A stretch of DNA of 64,000 bases from Leptothrix sp. (in: b-proteobacteria) (GTDB lineage Bacteria > Pseudomonadota > Gammaproteobacteria > Burkholderiales > Burkholderiaceae_C), in assembly GCA_013822685.1 (NCBI GenBank), contig PNKV01000001.1:310001-374000 (forward strand). The letters run 5' to 3'. This document shows positions 16,124-23,712 of this stretch, one piece after another. The stretch's first letter is position 1, and each line of letters opens with the position of its first letter. A program made the position numbers and the translations under genes. A model generated the notes under the pieces. That model ran no database searches, was not told the DNA's origin, and saw only the letters and a program-made list of their open reading frames with translations.

Positions 16124-17332
16124 ATGAAGAGTCTTTTGAACTGGTTGAAAACGTCGAGTCTGGGCAGCATCTTGTTGCTGGCCCTGGTGATCCTGGTGGT
16201 GTTCCCGCTGTCGATGGACATCTTCCGCCTGAACCTGGTGGGCAAGTACCTGACCTACGGCTTCGTGGCCATCGGCCTGGTGATGCTGTGGGGCTGGAGC
16301 GGCACGCTGAGCCTGGGCCAGGGCGTGTTCTTTGGCCTGGGTGGCTACTGCATGGCCATGTTCCTGAAACTGGAAGCCTCTGACCCCGAGACCACCAAGA
16401 TCCAGTCCACCCCCGGCATCCCCGACTTCATGGACTGGAACCAGATCACGGAGTTGCCGATGCTGTGGAAGCCCTTCCAAAGCCTGCCACTGACGCTGAT
16501 CGCGGTGATCGCGGTGCCCACGCTGCTGGCCTTCATCATCAGCTACGCCATGTTCAAGCGGCGCGTGGGTGGCGTGTACTTCGCCATCATCACGCAGGCC
16601 GTCGCTTTGATCCTCACGGTGTTGATCATTGGCCAACAGGGCTACACCGGCGGCGTGAACGGCATGACCGACCTGAAGACCGTGCTGGGCTGGGACACGC
16701 GCACCGACAGCGCCAAGCTGATCCTTTACTTCGTGAACGCAGGCTTGCTGCTGGGCTGCATCCTGCTGTGCAAGTGGGTGCAGACCAGCAAGCTGGGCAC
16801 CCTGCTGCTGGCCATGCGCGACAAGGAAGACCGCGTGCGCTTCTCAGGCTACGACGTGTCGATGTTCAAGGTCTTCACCTTCTGCCTGGCGGCCGGGATC
16901 TCGGGCATTGGTGGCGCCATGTTCGCCTTGCAAGTGGGCTTCATGTCGCCCTCCTTCGTGGGCATCGTGCCCTCGATCGAGATGGTGATCTTTGCCGCGG
17001 TGGGTGGGCGCATGAGCCTGGTCGGCGCGGTGTACGGCACCTTGCTGGTGAACGCTGGCAAGACCTACTTCTCGGAGACGGCGCCTGACATGTGGCTCTT
17101 CCTGATGGCCGCGCTGTTCATCGGTGTGGTGATGGCCTTCCCCAACGGGCTGGCGGGCTTGTACGAAGAAAAGATCAAGCCGTGGGCCGCCAAGCGCCGT
17201 GTTGATCTGGCCGCCGAGAAGGCCCGCCGCAAGGCCCGCGATGCCGAAGACGCCAAGCCCGTCGGCGCCGTGGCCAACGGCTCGCCCGCCGCCCCCCACA
17301 TGCCCAACGGCATGAGCAATCAGCAAGCCTGA
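16124..17332 (+). CDS. urtC: Urea/amide ABC transporter permease UrtC
   Basis: A 402-residue LivM-type permease. YGFVAIGLVMLWGWSGTLSL and GQGVFFGLGGYCMAMFLKL are the UrtC signatures, and the EAA-like loop is MRDKEDRVRFSGYDVSMFKV. The hydrophilic C-terminal tail of about 50 residues (KRRVDLAAEKARRKARDAED, then Ala/Pro-rich) is cytoplasmic and unusually charged. The start ATG at 16124 is 35 bases after urtB. It pairs with UrtB in the membrane channel. Confidence 0.93.
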   Translation: MKSLLNWLKTSSLGSILLLALVILVVFPLSMDIFRLNLVGKYLTYGFVAIGLVMLWGWSGTLSLGQGVFFGLGGYCMAMFLKLEASDPETTKIQSTPGIPDFMDWNQITELPMLWKPFQSLPLTLIAVIAVPTLLAFIISYAMFKRRVGGVYFAIITQAVALILTVLIIGQQGYTGGVNGMTDLKTVLGWDTRTDSAKLILYFVNAGLLLGCILLCKWVQTSKLGTLLLAMRDKEDRVRFSGYDVSMFKVFTFCLAAGISGIGGAMFALQVGFMSPSFVGIVPSIEMVIFAAVGGRMSLVGAVYGTLLVNAGKTYFSETAPDMWLFLMAALFIGVVMAFPNGLAGLYEEKIKPWAAKRRVDLAAEKARRKARDAEDAKPVGAVANGSPAAPHMPNGMSNQQA

Positions 17333-17357
17333 TCACTCACCACAAGGACCACTGATC

Positions 17358-18101
17358 ATGAGCAACACTGACTTCGTTCTGGCGGTTGAAGACCTCACCG
17401 TGTCCTTCGATGGCTTCAAGGCCATCGACAGCCTGACCTTGTATGTGGACCGCGGCGAGCTGCGCGTCATCATCGGCCCCAACGGCGCGGGCAAGACCAC
17501 GCTGCTGGATTTGATCTGCGGCAAGACCAAAGCCAGCACCGGCAGCATCAAGTTCAAGAACAAAGAGATGACCAAGATGCAGGAGCACAAGATCGTGCGC
17601 GCCGGCATCGGCCGCAAGTTCCAGACGCCCTCCATCTACGAGAACCTCAGTGTCTTCAAGAACCTGGAAGTCTCCTTCCCGCGTGGCCGCAGCGTGTTCG
17701 GCGCCTTGTCCTTCAGCTGCACCGACGAGGTCAAGGCCCGCATCCAGTCGGTGGCTGAAGAGATCGGCCTGGCCGACCAGCTGCACACCGAATCCGGCCT
17801 GCTCAGCCACGGCCAGAAGCAGTGGCTGGAGATCGGCATGCTCTTGATGCAAGACCCCGAGCTGCTGATGCTGGACGAGCCCATCGCCGGCATGAGCGTG
17901 CGCGAGCGCGAGCTGACCGCCGAGCTGCTGCAACGCATCGCCAAGAACCGCTCGCTCATCGTGATTGAGCACGACATGGATTTCGTCAAGCGCATCGCCG
18001 ACAAGGTGACCGTGATGCACCAGGGAAAGATCCTGGCGGAAGGGTCGATGGACAAGGTCCAGAACGACCCCAAGGTCATCGACGTGTATCTGGGCCACTG
18101 A
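17358..18101 (+). CDS. urtD: Urea/amide ABC transporter ATPase UrtD
   Basis: A 247-residue LivG-type ATP-binding subunit. Walker A is GPNGAGKTT (about 39-47), the signature LSHGQKQWLEI (about 152-162), Walker B LLMLDEPIAGMS and the switch His in VIEHDMDFV. It energises transport together with UrtE. It lies 25 bases after urtC and 24 before urtE on the same strand. Confidence 0.94.
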   Translation: MSNTDFVLAVEDLTVSFDGFKAIDSLTLYVDRGELRVIIGPNGAGKTTLLDLICGKTKASTGSIKFKNKEMTKMQEHKIVRAGIGRKFQTPSIYENLSVFKNLEVSFPRGRSVFGALSFSCTDEVKARIQSVAEEIGLADQLHTESGLLSHGQKQWLEIGMLLMQDPELLMLDEPIAGMSVRERELTAELLQRIAKNRSLIVIEHDMDFVKRIADKVTVMHQGKILAEGSMDKVQNDPKVIDVYLGH

Positions 18102-18125
18102 GCCGCAAGCTAAGGAAGCAACACC

Positions 18126-18815
18126 ATGTTGGCAGTCAACGATCTGTTTGTCGCATACGGTCAGAGCGAGGCGCTGCACGGCATCTCGTTCGAGGCCAAA
18201 TCCAAGGAAACCGTGGCCATCATGGGCCGCAACGGCATGGGCAAGACCACGCTGTTCAAGAGCCTGATGGGCGTGCTGCCCACCAAGTCGGGCAAGGTCG
18301 AAGTGGGCGGGCTTGATGTCACCAAGGATGAAAGCTACCGCCGCGTGGCCAAGGGCATCGCCTACGTGCCGCAGGGCCGCATGATCTTCCCCACCCTGAC
18401 GGTGGAAGAGAACATCCAGACCGGCCTGGAGAACGCCAAGCACAAGCGCATCCCCGAAGAAATCTACGCGCTCTTCCCCGTGCTGTTCGACATGCGCGCG
18501 CGCAAGGGCGGCAACCTGTCGGGCGGGCAACAGCAGCAACTGGCCATCGCCCGCGCGCTTGTCACCAACCCCAAGGTGCTGCTGCTGGATGAGCCCACCG
18601 AGGGCATCCAACCTTCCATCATCAAGGACATCGCCAAGGCCCTGAACGAGATCCGCAAGATGCGCGAGATCACGATCATCGTGTCCGAGCAAGTGCTGTC
18701 TTTTGCGCTGGACGTGGCCGACCGCCTCTTCGTCATCGAAGGCGGCCGCCTGGTCCATGAAACCGCCCGCGCCGACACCGACGTCGCGCGCATCAAGCAA
18801 TACCTCTCTGTGTAA
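18126..18815 (+). CDS. urtE: Urea/amide ABC transporter ATPase UrtE
   Basis: A 229-residue LivF-type ATP-binding subunit. Walker A is GRNGMGKTT, with Met in place of the usual Ala/Val as in UrtE proteins; the signature is LSGGQQQQLAIAR, Walker B LLLDEPTEGIQPS, and the switch is VSEQ with Gln in place of His. That VSEQVLSFAL substitution is typical of UrtE/LivF. Formamidase fmdA follows 17 bases later, so transporter and enzyme are one transcription unit. Confidence 0.94.
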   Translation: MLAVNDLFVAYGQSEALHGISFEAKSKETVAIMGRNGMGKTTLFKSLMGVLPTKSGKVEVGGLDVTKDESYRRVAKGIAYVPQGRMIFPTLTVEENIQTGLENAKHKRIPEEIYALFPVLFDMRARKGGNLSGGQQQQLAIARALVTNPKVLLLDEPTEGIQPSIIKDIAKALNEIRKMREITIIVSEQVLSFALDVADRLFVIEGGRLVHETARADTDVARIKQYLSV

Positions 18816-18832
18816 GTCAAAGGAGCCAAGCC

Positions 18833-20062
18833 ATGCCTGAAACCCTCATCAAAGTCGACCTCAACGAATCGCCCTACAGCAACGAGAACATCCACAACCG
18901 CTGGCACCCGGACATCCCGATGGCCTGCTGGGTGAACCCCGGCGACGACTTCGTGCTGGAAACCTACGACTGGACCGGCGGCTACATCAAGAACAACGAC
19001 AGCGCCGACGACATCCGCGACGTTGACCTGACCACGGTGCACTTCTTGTCGGGCCCCGTGGGCGTCAAAGGCGCCGAGCCTGGCGACCTGCTGGTGGTCG
19101 AGCTGCTGGACATCGGTGCCAAGCAAGACAGCCTGTGGGGCTTCAACGGCTTCTTCAGCAAGAAGAACGGCGGCGGCTTTTTGACCGAGCACTTCCCGCT
19201 GGCGCAGAAGTCCATCTGGGACTTCAACGGCATGTTCACCAAAAGCCGCCACATCCCTGGCGTTGAGTTTGCCGGCCTGATCCACCCCGGCCTGATCGGC
19301 TGCCTGCCCGACCCCAAGATGCTTGCCACCTGGAACGAGCGCGAAGTGGACTTCATCGCCACCCAGCCCGACCGCGTGCCCCCACTGGCCAACCCGCCCT
19401 TCGCGGCCACCACCCACGCCGGCAAGGCCACGGGCGCGACCAAGGAAAAGATCGCGGCCGAAGGCGCCCGCACCGTGCCCCCGCGTGAACACGGCGGCAA
19501 CTGCGACATCAAGGATTTGTCGCGCGGCTCCAAGGTCTTCTTCCCCGTGTACGTGGAAGGCGCGGGCCTCAGCGTGGGCGACCTGCACTTCAGCCAGGGC
19601 GATGGCGAAATCACCTTCTGCGGCGCCATCGAGATGGCCGGCTGGGTGCACATGCGCGTGTCGATCATCAAGGGCGGCATGGCCAAGTACGGCATCAAGA
19701 ACCCCATCTTCAAACCCAGCACCATCACGCCCAACTACAAGGATTACCTGATCTTTGAAGGCATCTCAGTCGACGAATACGGCAAGCAGCACTACCTGGA
19801 CGTGCACGTGGCCTACCGCCAGGCCTGCCTGAACGCCATCGAGTACCTGACCAAGTTCGGCTACAGCAAGGCGCAGGCTTATTCGATCCTGGGCACCGCC
19901 CCCGTGCAGGGCCACATCAGCGGCGTGGTCGACATACCGAACGCCTGCGCCACCTTGTGGTTGCCGACCGAGATCTTCGAGTTCGACATCAACCCGAGTG
20001 CCGCGGGGCCGACCAAGTTCCTGGACGGCAGCATCGACATGCCCATCTCGCAAGACCTCTGA
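18833..20062 (+). CDS. fmdA: Formamidase
   Basis: A 409-residue cytoplasmic amidase hydrolysing formamide (and less well other short amides) to formate and ammonium; FmdA/AmdA family. Recognised blocks are MPETLIKVDLN at the start, DLTTVHFLSGPVGVKGAEPG, WDFNGMFTKSRHIPGV, FAGLIHPGLIGCLPD, EHGGNCDIKDLSRGSKVFFP and LHFSQGDGEITFCGAIEMAG. Length fits the family. It directly follows the five transporter genes and precedes fmdB, the same gene content as the fmd cluster of Methylophilus. This points to amide import and ammonium release as the operon's job; no urease gene is in the window. Confidence 0.95.
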   Translation: MPETLIKVDLNESPYSNENIHNRWHPDIPMACWVNPGDDFVLETYDWTGGYIKNNDSADDIRDVDLTTVHFLSGPVGVKGAEPGDLLVVELLDIGAKQDSLWGFNGFFSKKNGGGFLTEHFPLAQKSIWDFNGMFTKSRHIPGVEFAGLIHPGLIGCLPDPKMLATWNEREVDFIATQPDRVPPLANPPFAATTHAGKATGATKEKIAAEGARTVPPREHGGNCDIKDLSRGSKVFFPVYVEGAGLSVGDLHFSQGDGEITFCGAIEMAGWVHMRVSIIKGGMAKYGIKNPIFKPSTITPNYKDYLIFEGISVDEYGKQHYLDVHVAYRQACLNAIEYLTKFGYSKAQAYSILGTAPVQGHISGVVDIPNACATLWLPTEIFEFDINPSAAGPTKFLDGSIDMPISQDL

Positions 20063-20087
20063 TCGATCGAAGCAGGAGACAGCCCCC

Positions 20088-20441
20088 ATGCCGACCTACG
20101 AGTACGACTGTCCAAGCTGCGGGGGCTTCGACGCCATCCGCAGCCTTTCAACCCGCAACGATCCGTGCGCCTGCCCGGAATGCGGCAGCGCCTCGGGCCG
20201 CGTGTTCGCGACGGCCCCGCGCCTGGCCTGCGTGAGCAGCGACACGCGCACGGCCATGGACCGCAATGAGAAGGCGCGGCATGAGCCGCGATCTTCAAAG
20301 GATGGGAGTTATGGGCGGCTGAGCCATCCTTCGGGGTGTGGGTGCTGTTCAACCAGCAAGGGCATCCGCAGCGCGACGGTGACGGCGGCCAATGGAAACA
20401 AGGCGTTTCCGTCGAAGCGGCCCTGGATGATCAGCCACTGA
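20088..20441 (+). CDS. fmdB: FmdB family zinc-ribbon protein
   Basis: A 117-residue protein with an N-terminal zinc ribbon, CPSCGGF (Cys8, Cys11 by count) and CPECGSASG, then a tail with HPSGCGCC and the end FPSKRPWMISH that is common in fmdB-linked proteins. It was proposed as a regulator of formamidase expression in Methylophilus; that role is inferred here. The ATG at 20088 has AGGAGA 10 bases upstream. The last 178 bases are present a second time, diverged, at 22381-22562. Confidence 0.9.
   Translation: MPTYEYDCPSCGGFDAIRSLSTRNDPCACPECGSASGRVFATAPRLACVSSDTRTAMDRNEKARHEPRSSKDGSYGRLSHPSGCGCCSTSKGIRSATVTAANGNKAFPSKRPWMISH
20264..20441 (+). repeat. Direct repeat copy A (3' end of intact fmdB)
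   Basis: This stretch, from CAATGAGAAGGCGCGGCA to the fmdB stop, recurs at 22381-22562 with scattered substitutions, one extra codon and one extra base. It marks one edge of a segment that contains the chemoreceptor gene. See copy B. Confidence 0.9.
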
Positions 20442-20484
20442 GTGGCCCTGGCCTCAAAGGCCAAAATTGCGCGACAGAACTGCC

Positions 20485-20511
20485 TCAACTTCCACCACGG
20501 CCTGCCGAAAA
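20485..20511 (+). promoter_or_regulatory. Sigma-28 (FliA)-like promoter of the chemoreceptor gene
   Basis: TCAA (20485-20488), 15 bases, then GCCGAAAA (20504-20511). The FliA consensus is TAAA-N15-GCCGATAA, so the spacing is exact and 10 of 12 bases agree. It lies about 110 bases before the start of the methyl-accepting chemotaxis gene, a classic sigma-28 target. Confidence 0.5.
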
Positions 20512-20621
20512 GCAACGCACCATTAGAGTGCTCCGCTCACCGCTTCCACCACGGTGCTGCATGAACGAGTCACATGTGGACCGGATTGTCTGGTTCAAAC
20601 CCGGTGGACGGAGAGACAGTG

Positions 20622-22360
20622 ATGGAGTTCTTTCGCAAAGCCCGCATCAGCAGCCGGATGCTGGTGCTCGCCATTCTGAGTGGCCTGCTGACCCTGGCGG
20701 TCGGCATAGTTGGCCTGACGCAATCGTCCAGGATCAACGACATGCTCAACGGCATGTACGACAACAACCTCGTGCCCGTTGCCGACATCGCCAATGCCAA
20801 CATGCAGGCGATTTACCACCACCGCGCCATGCTCACCTATGTGGCGCAGCCCGACGGGGAAGTGATGAAGCGCATCGCGGCCGGTGCGGAAAAAAATCTG
20901 GCCAAGATGAAAGAGCTGCTGGACAAATACCGCAAGACGGAGCTGACGCCGGCGGAAACCAGCCTGCTGGCCAAGCTGGACGAGGCCTGGCAGCCGTACC
21001 TGGCCGCCGCCAGCAAGGCCGCCAAGACCTCACTGGACGGTGACGACGCTGCCGCCATGAAGCTGATGCTTGACGAGGTTCAGCCCCTGTTCCAGAAAAC
21101 AGATGACCTGCTGACTGACCTCGTCAACCTGAACTTGGCGCTCGGAAAGAAGGCCTACGACGACAGCGATGTGGTCGTGGCGGAAGTGCGCTGGCTGCTG
21201 GGCATCGTGGTGCTGGGCGCCGTGTTGCTGTCCGTCGGTGCAGCATCACCAAGCCGCTGGGTGGTGAGCCCGACGACCTGGTTCGGGCGGCCGACGCCGT
21301 CGCCAGTGGTGACCTGAGCCTGACGCTCGCGGTACCGGCCGGCGACACGCACAGCGCGATGGCACGCATGGCCGCCATGCAGACAGCACTGGCCAGCGTG
21401 GTGGCCAACGTGCGAGCCAACTCTGAGAGCGTGGCAACGGCCAGCGCCCAGATTGCCCAGGGCAACCAAGACCTGAGCCAGCGCACCGAAGAGCAGGCCA
21501 GCGCGTTGCAGCAGACGGCGGCCACCATGGAAGAACTGAGCACCACGGTGCGCAACAACACCGACAGTGCCAAGCAGGCCAACCAACTGGCCCAGGGCGC
21601 CTCAACCGTGGCGGCCCAAGGCGGTGAGGTGGTGGGCCAGGTCGTGACCACGATGCAGGGCATCAGCGACAGCAGCCGCAAGATCGGCGACATCATTGGC
21701 GTGATCGATGGCATTGCCTTCCAGACGAACATCCTGGCGCTGAACGCCGCGGTGGAAGCCGCCCGCGCTGGCGAACAAGGCCGCGGCTTCGCGGTGGTGG
21801 CCAGCGAGGTGCGCAGCCTCGCCCAGCGCAGCGCTGAAGCCGCCAAGGAAATCAAGACGCTGATCGGCCGCAGTGTCGAGCAGGTGGAACAAGGCACGGT
21901 GCTGGTCGACCAGGCTGGCAAGACCATGGGCGAGATCGTGGGCTCCATCAGGCGCGTGAGCGACATCGTGGCCGAGATCACCTCGGCCAGCATCGAACAG
22001 AGCTCGGGCATCGCCCAAGTTGGCGATGCGGTGGGCCAGATGGACCAGGTGACGCAGCAGAACGCGGCCTTGGTGGAAGAAAGCGCCGCAGCGGCCGAGA
22101 GCCTGAAGGGCCAGGCGCAGCAACTGGTGCAGGCCGTGGCGGTGTTCAAGCTGTCTGGCGATGGGCATGTGGCGCCGTCTTACGTTGCTTCGCCTTCGGT
22201 GAATGCGCCTACGGGCGAGCGCAGGGGGCCTAACCGGGCCAAGAATGTCAGCCGGCCGGCGTTCAAGGCCAGGTCGGCTGGTGAGGCTTCTGTGAAGGCG
22301 GCTGAAGAACCGGCCTTGGCCAGCGCCAAAACGGGGACTGATGATTGGACTTCGTTCTGA
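20622..22360 (+). pseudogene. Methyl-accepting chemotaxis protein, frameshifted
   Basis: The first part (20622-21237) encodes a membrane segment (about 11-33), a periplasmic four-helix-bundle sensor like Tar/Tsr (MLNGMYDNNLVPVADIANAN) and a second membrane segment. The second part, in another frame (from about 21242 through 22360), encodes HAMP ([20 protein letters not shown]) and the signalling hairpin with [20 protein letters not shown], ending in a Ser/Ala-rich tail. One missing base near 21237-21242, between the second membrane segment and HAMP, breaks the gene. Otherwise all domains are intact, so it is a recent mutation or a sequence error. There is no C-terminal CheR-binding pentapeptide. 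It is flanked by two copies of the fmdB 3' end. Confidence 0.88.
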
Positions 22361-22380
22361 GCCTGCACTTCCGTAGGCTC

Positions 22381-22562
22381 CAATGAGAAGGCGCGGCACG
22401 AGCCGCGCTCTTCAAAGGATGGGAGCTATGGCAGGCTGAGCCATCCATCTGGGTGCGGGTGCTGCTCAACTTCTTCCAAGGGGATCCGCAGCGCAACGGT
22501 GACAGCCGCCAATGGAAACAAGGCGTTTCCGTCGAAGACGGACCTGGATGATTAGTCACTAA
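22381..22562 (+). pseudogene. Direct repeat copy B: fmdB 3' fragment
   Basis: This 182-base stretch matches 20264-20441. Translated, it keeps NEKARHEPRSSKDGSYGRLS and HPSGCGCCSTSSKGIRSATV and then NGNKAFPSK. After that an extra base changes the frame and a TAG at 22553 ends it, in place of RPWMISH. It has no start codon or zinc ribbon and cannot make FmdB. The divergence from copy A looks like roughly one base in ten, too much for a very recent tandem duplication. Its end touches the stop of the hsdR remnant on the other strand. Confidence 0.88.
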
Positions 22563-23590
22563 ACCTGACCGCCCACGCCCTTGAATTTCTCAACAAAGGC
22601 CGCGATCTTCTGAAAGACGGACTGCTTCTTGGTCTTGAACTGCGGATTCAAGGGGCTCATCTTAGGTAACACAGCATTGAGTTCGGTACCGTTTTCACTG
22701 GCGAACTCCCGCTTGATTGAGGTTGCGATGTAGCGCTTGGCAGCTTCGGCATTGAGATTCTCAGTGATGATCAATTCCTGAACTTCACGCTGCTGCACCT
22801 CTCGTGCGAACGAGTAGAAAGCCTCCATCACGCTGGCTGCATCATCAATTTGACCTAGATCGGTCTGGTTGATGAAATCGACGACCAAGTTCTCTTTCGC
22901 TCGCTGGCCGATACTTGCACGAATCACGCGCCGCATTTCCTCTACCAGTTCAGACTTGCTTTTGACCTTCTTGTTGTGCTCGAAGATCAGTTCAAGGATG
23001 TAGTCCAGGTTAATCTCCTGCGACTTCAGCAGGTCCACCTCAAAGACCACGTCATCCCAGTCAATGGTGGACTTCTCTTTCTCTGCCCCCGTCTTCTCAC
23101 GGCGCAGCCAGTCCCGGACATCGTTGTAGGTCGAGCGGTAGTCCTGAACCTTACGCTCCGGCGGGATGGTGATGCCTTTCAGCTCGGTCAGTGCTTCATC
23201 GCTCAAGTAGTGCTTGGCCTTGAAGGCCTCAACCGCTGAGGCATCCGTCAAGTCAACGGTCTGTAGCTCTTTCAGGCTGGCGAACTCGTCGTAGTTCTGC
23301 AGGATGTTCTCGACGCGCAGGTATTCGCCGAATAGCTTGGCAAAGGCCTTCTTGTCGGATTCCTTCTCGATGGCTGCCGGGTCAGGGAAGCGTGCTTCCA
23401 GCTCCTGCACCACATCCTTGAAGCCACGCCGCGCTTCACCGGTGGTTGCATCGGTGAAGCCTTCCATGTACTCGTCGTAGCTCTTCTCCAGCACCACGTT
23501 CTTGGTGTTCTTGTCACCGAACAGGGTGATGGCATCAATGGTTGCCTGCTCAAGGTCGCGGAAGGTGACGATGTTGCGGGTGAAGTTCAT
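22559..23590 (-). pseudogene. Type I restriction enzyme HsdR, C-terminal remnant
   Basis: A 343-residue open frame that matches only the C-terminal helical part of EcoR124-type Hsd[21 protein letters not shown] followed by [14 protein letters not shown], then [34 protein letters not shown] and [20 protein letters not shown] appear in order. A full HsdR is about 1000 residues and needs a nuclease motif (D-ExK) and DEAD-box helicase motifs, all absent here. No hsdM or hsdS is in the window. The DNA is nearer 50% GC than the surrounding about 65%, a sign of acquisition. It is probably non-functional, or at most the HsdM-interacting piece. Confidence 0.8.
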
Positions 23591-23603
23591 GATGAAGGTC
23601 CTG

Positions 23604-23650
23604 TGACACTGTGTTGCGGCAGCACCGTGCTGCGTTGGGGTCCAGTGTCA
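23604..23650. repeat. 47-bp nested palindrome at the hsdR breakpoint
   Basis: TGACACTG (23604-23611) pairs with CAGTGTCA (23643-23650). Inside it, GCAGCAC and GTGCTGC form a second stem around a single central base. It lies immediately 5' of the truncated hsdR frame. It could be the end of a mobile element, a REP-like unit or a terminator; no transposase is nearby. Confidence 0.5.
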
Positions 23651-23655
23651 GCAGC

Positions 23656-23688
23656 GGGCGTTTCAATTCGGTTTCATTGCAAACGCCC
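23656..23688. repeat. Second inverted repeat beside the breakpoint
   Basis: GGGCGTTT (23656-23663) and AAACGCCC (23681-23688), an 8-bp perfect stem with a 17-base loop. It follows the stop of the GAF/PAS/GGDEF gene (minus strand) and could help end its transcription, although no T-run follows. Confidence 0.4.
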
Positions 23689-23712
23689 GTGTGTTTCATT
23701 TGTTGCGCAGCC

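Noticed and set aside
23604-23688. Palindromes as a complete MITE or insertion sequence
   Set aside because: No target-site duplication and no second copy in the window; listed only as repeats.
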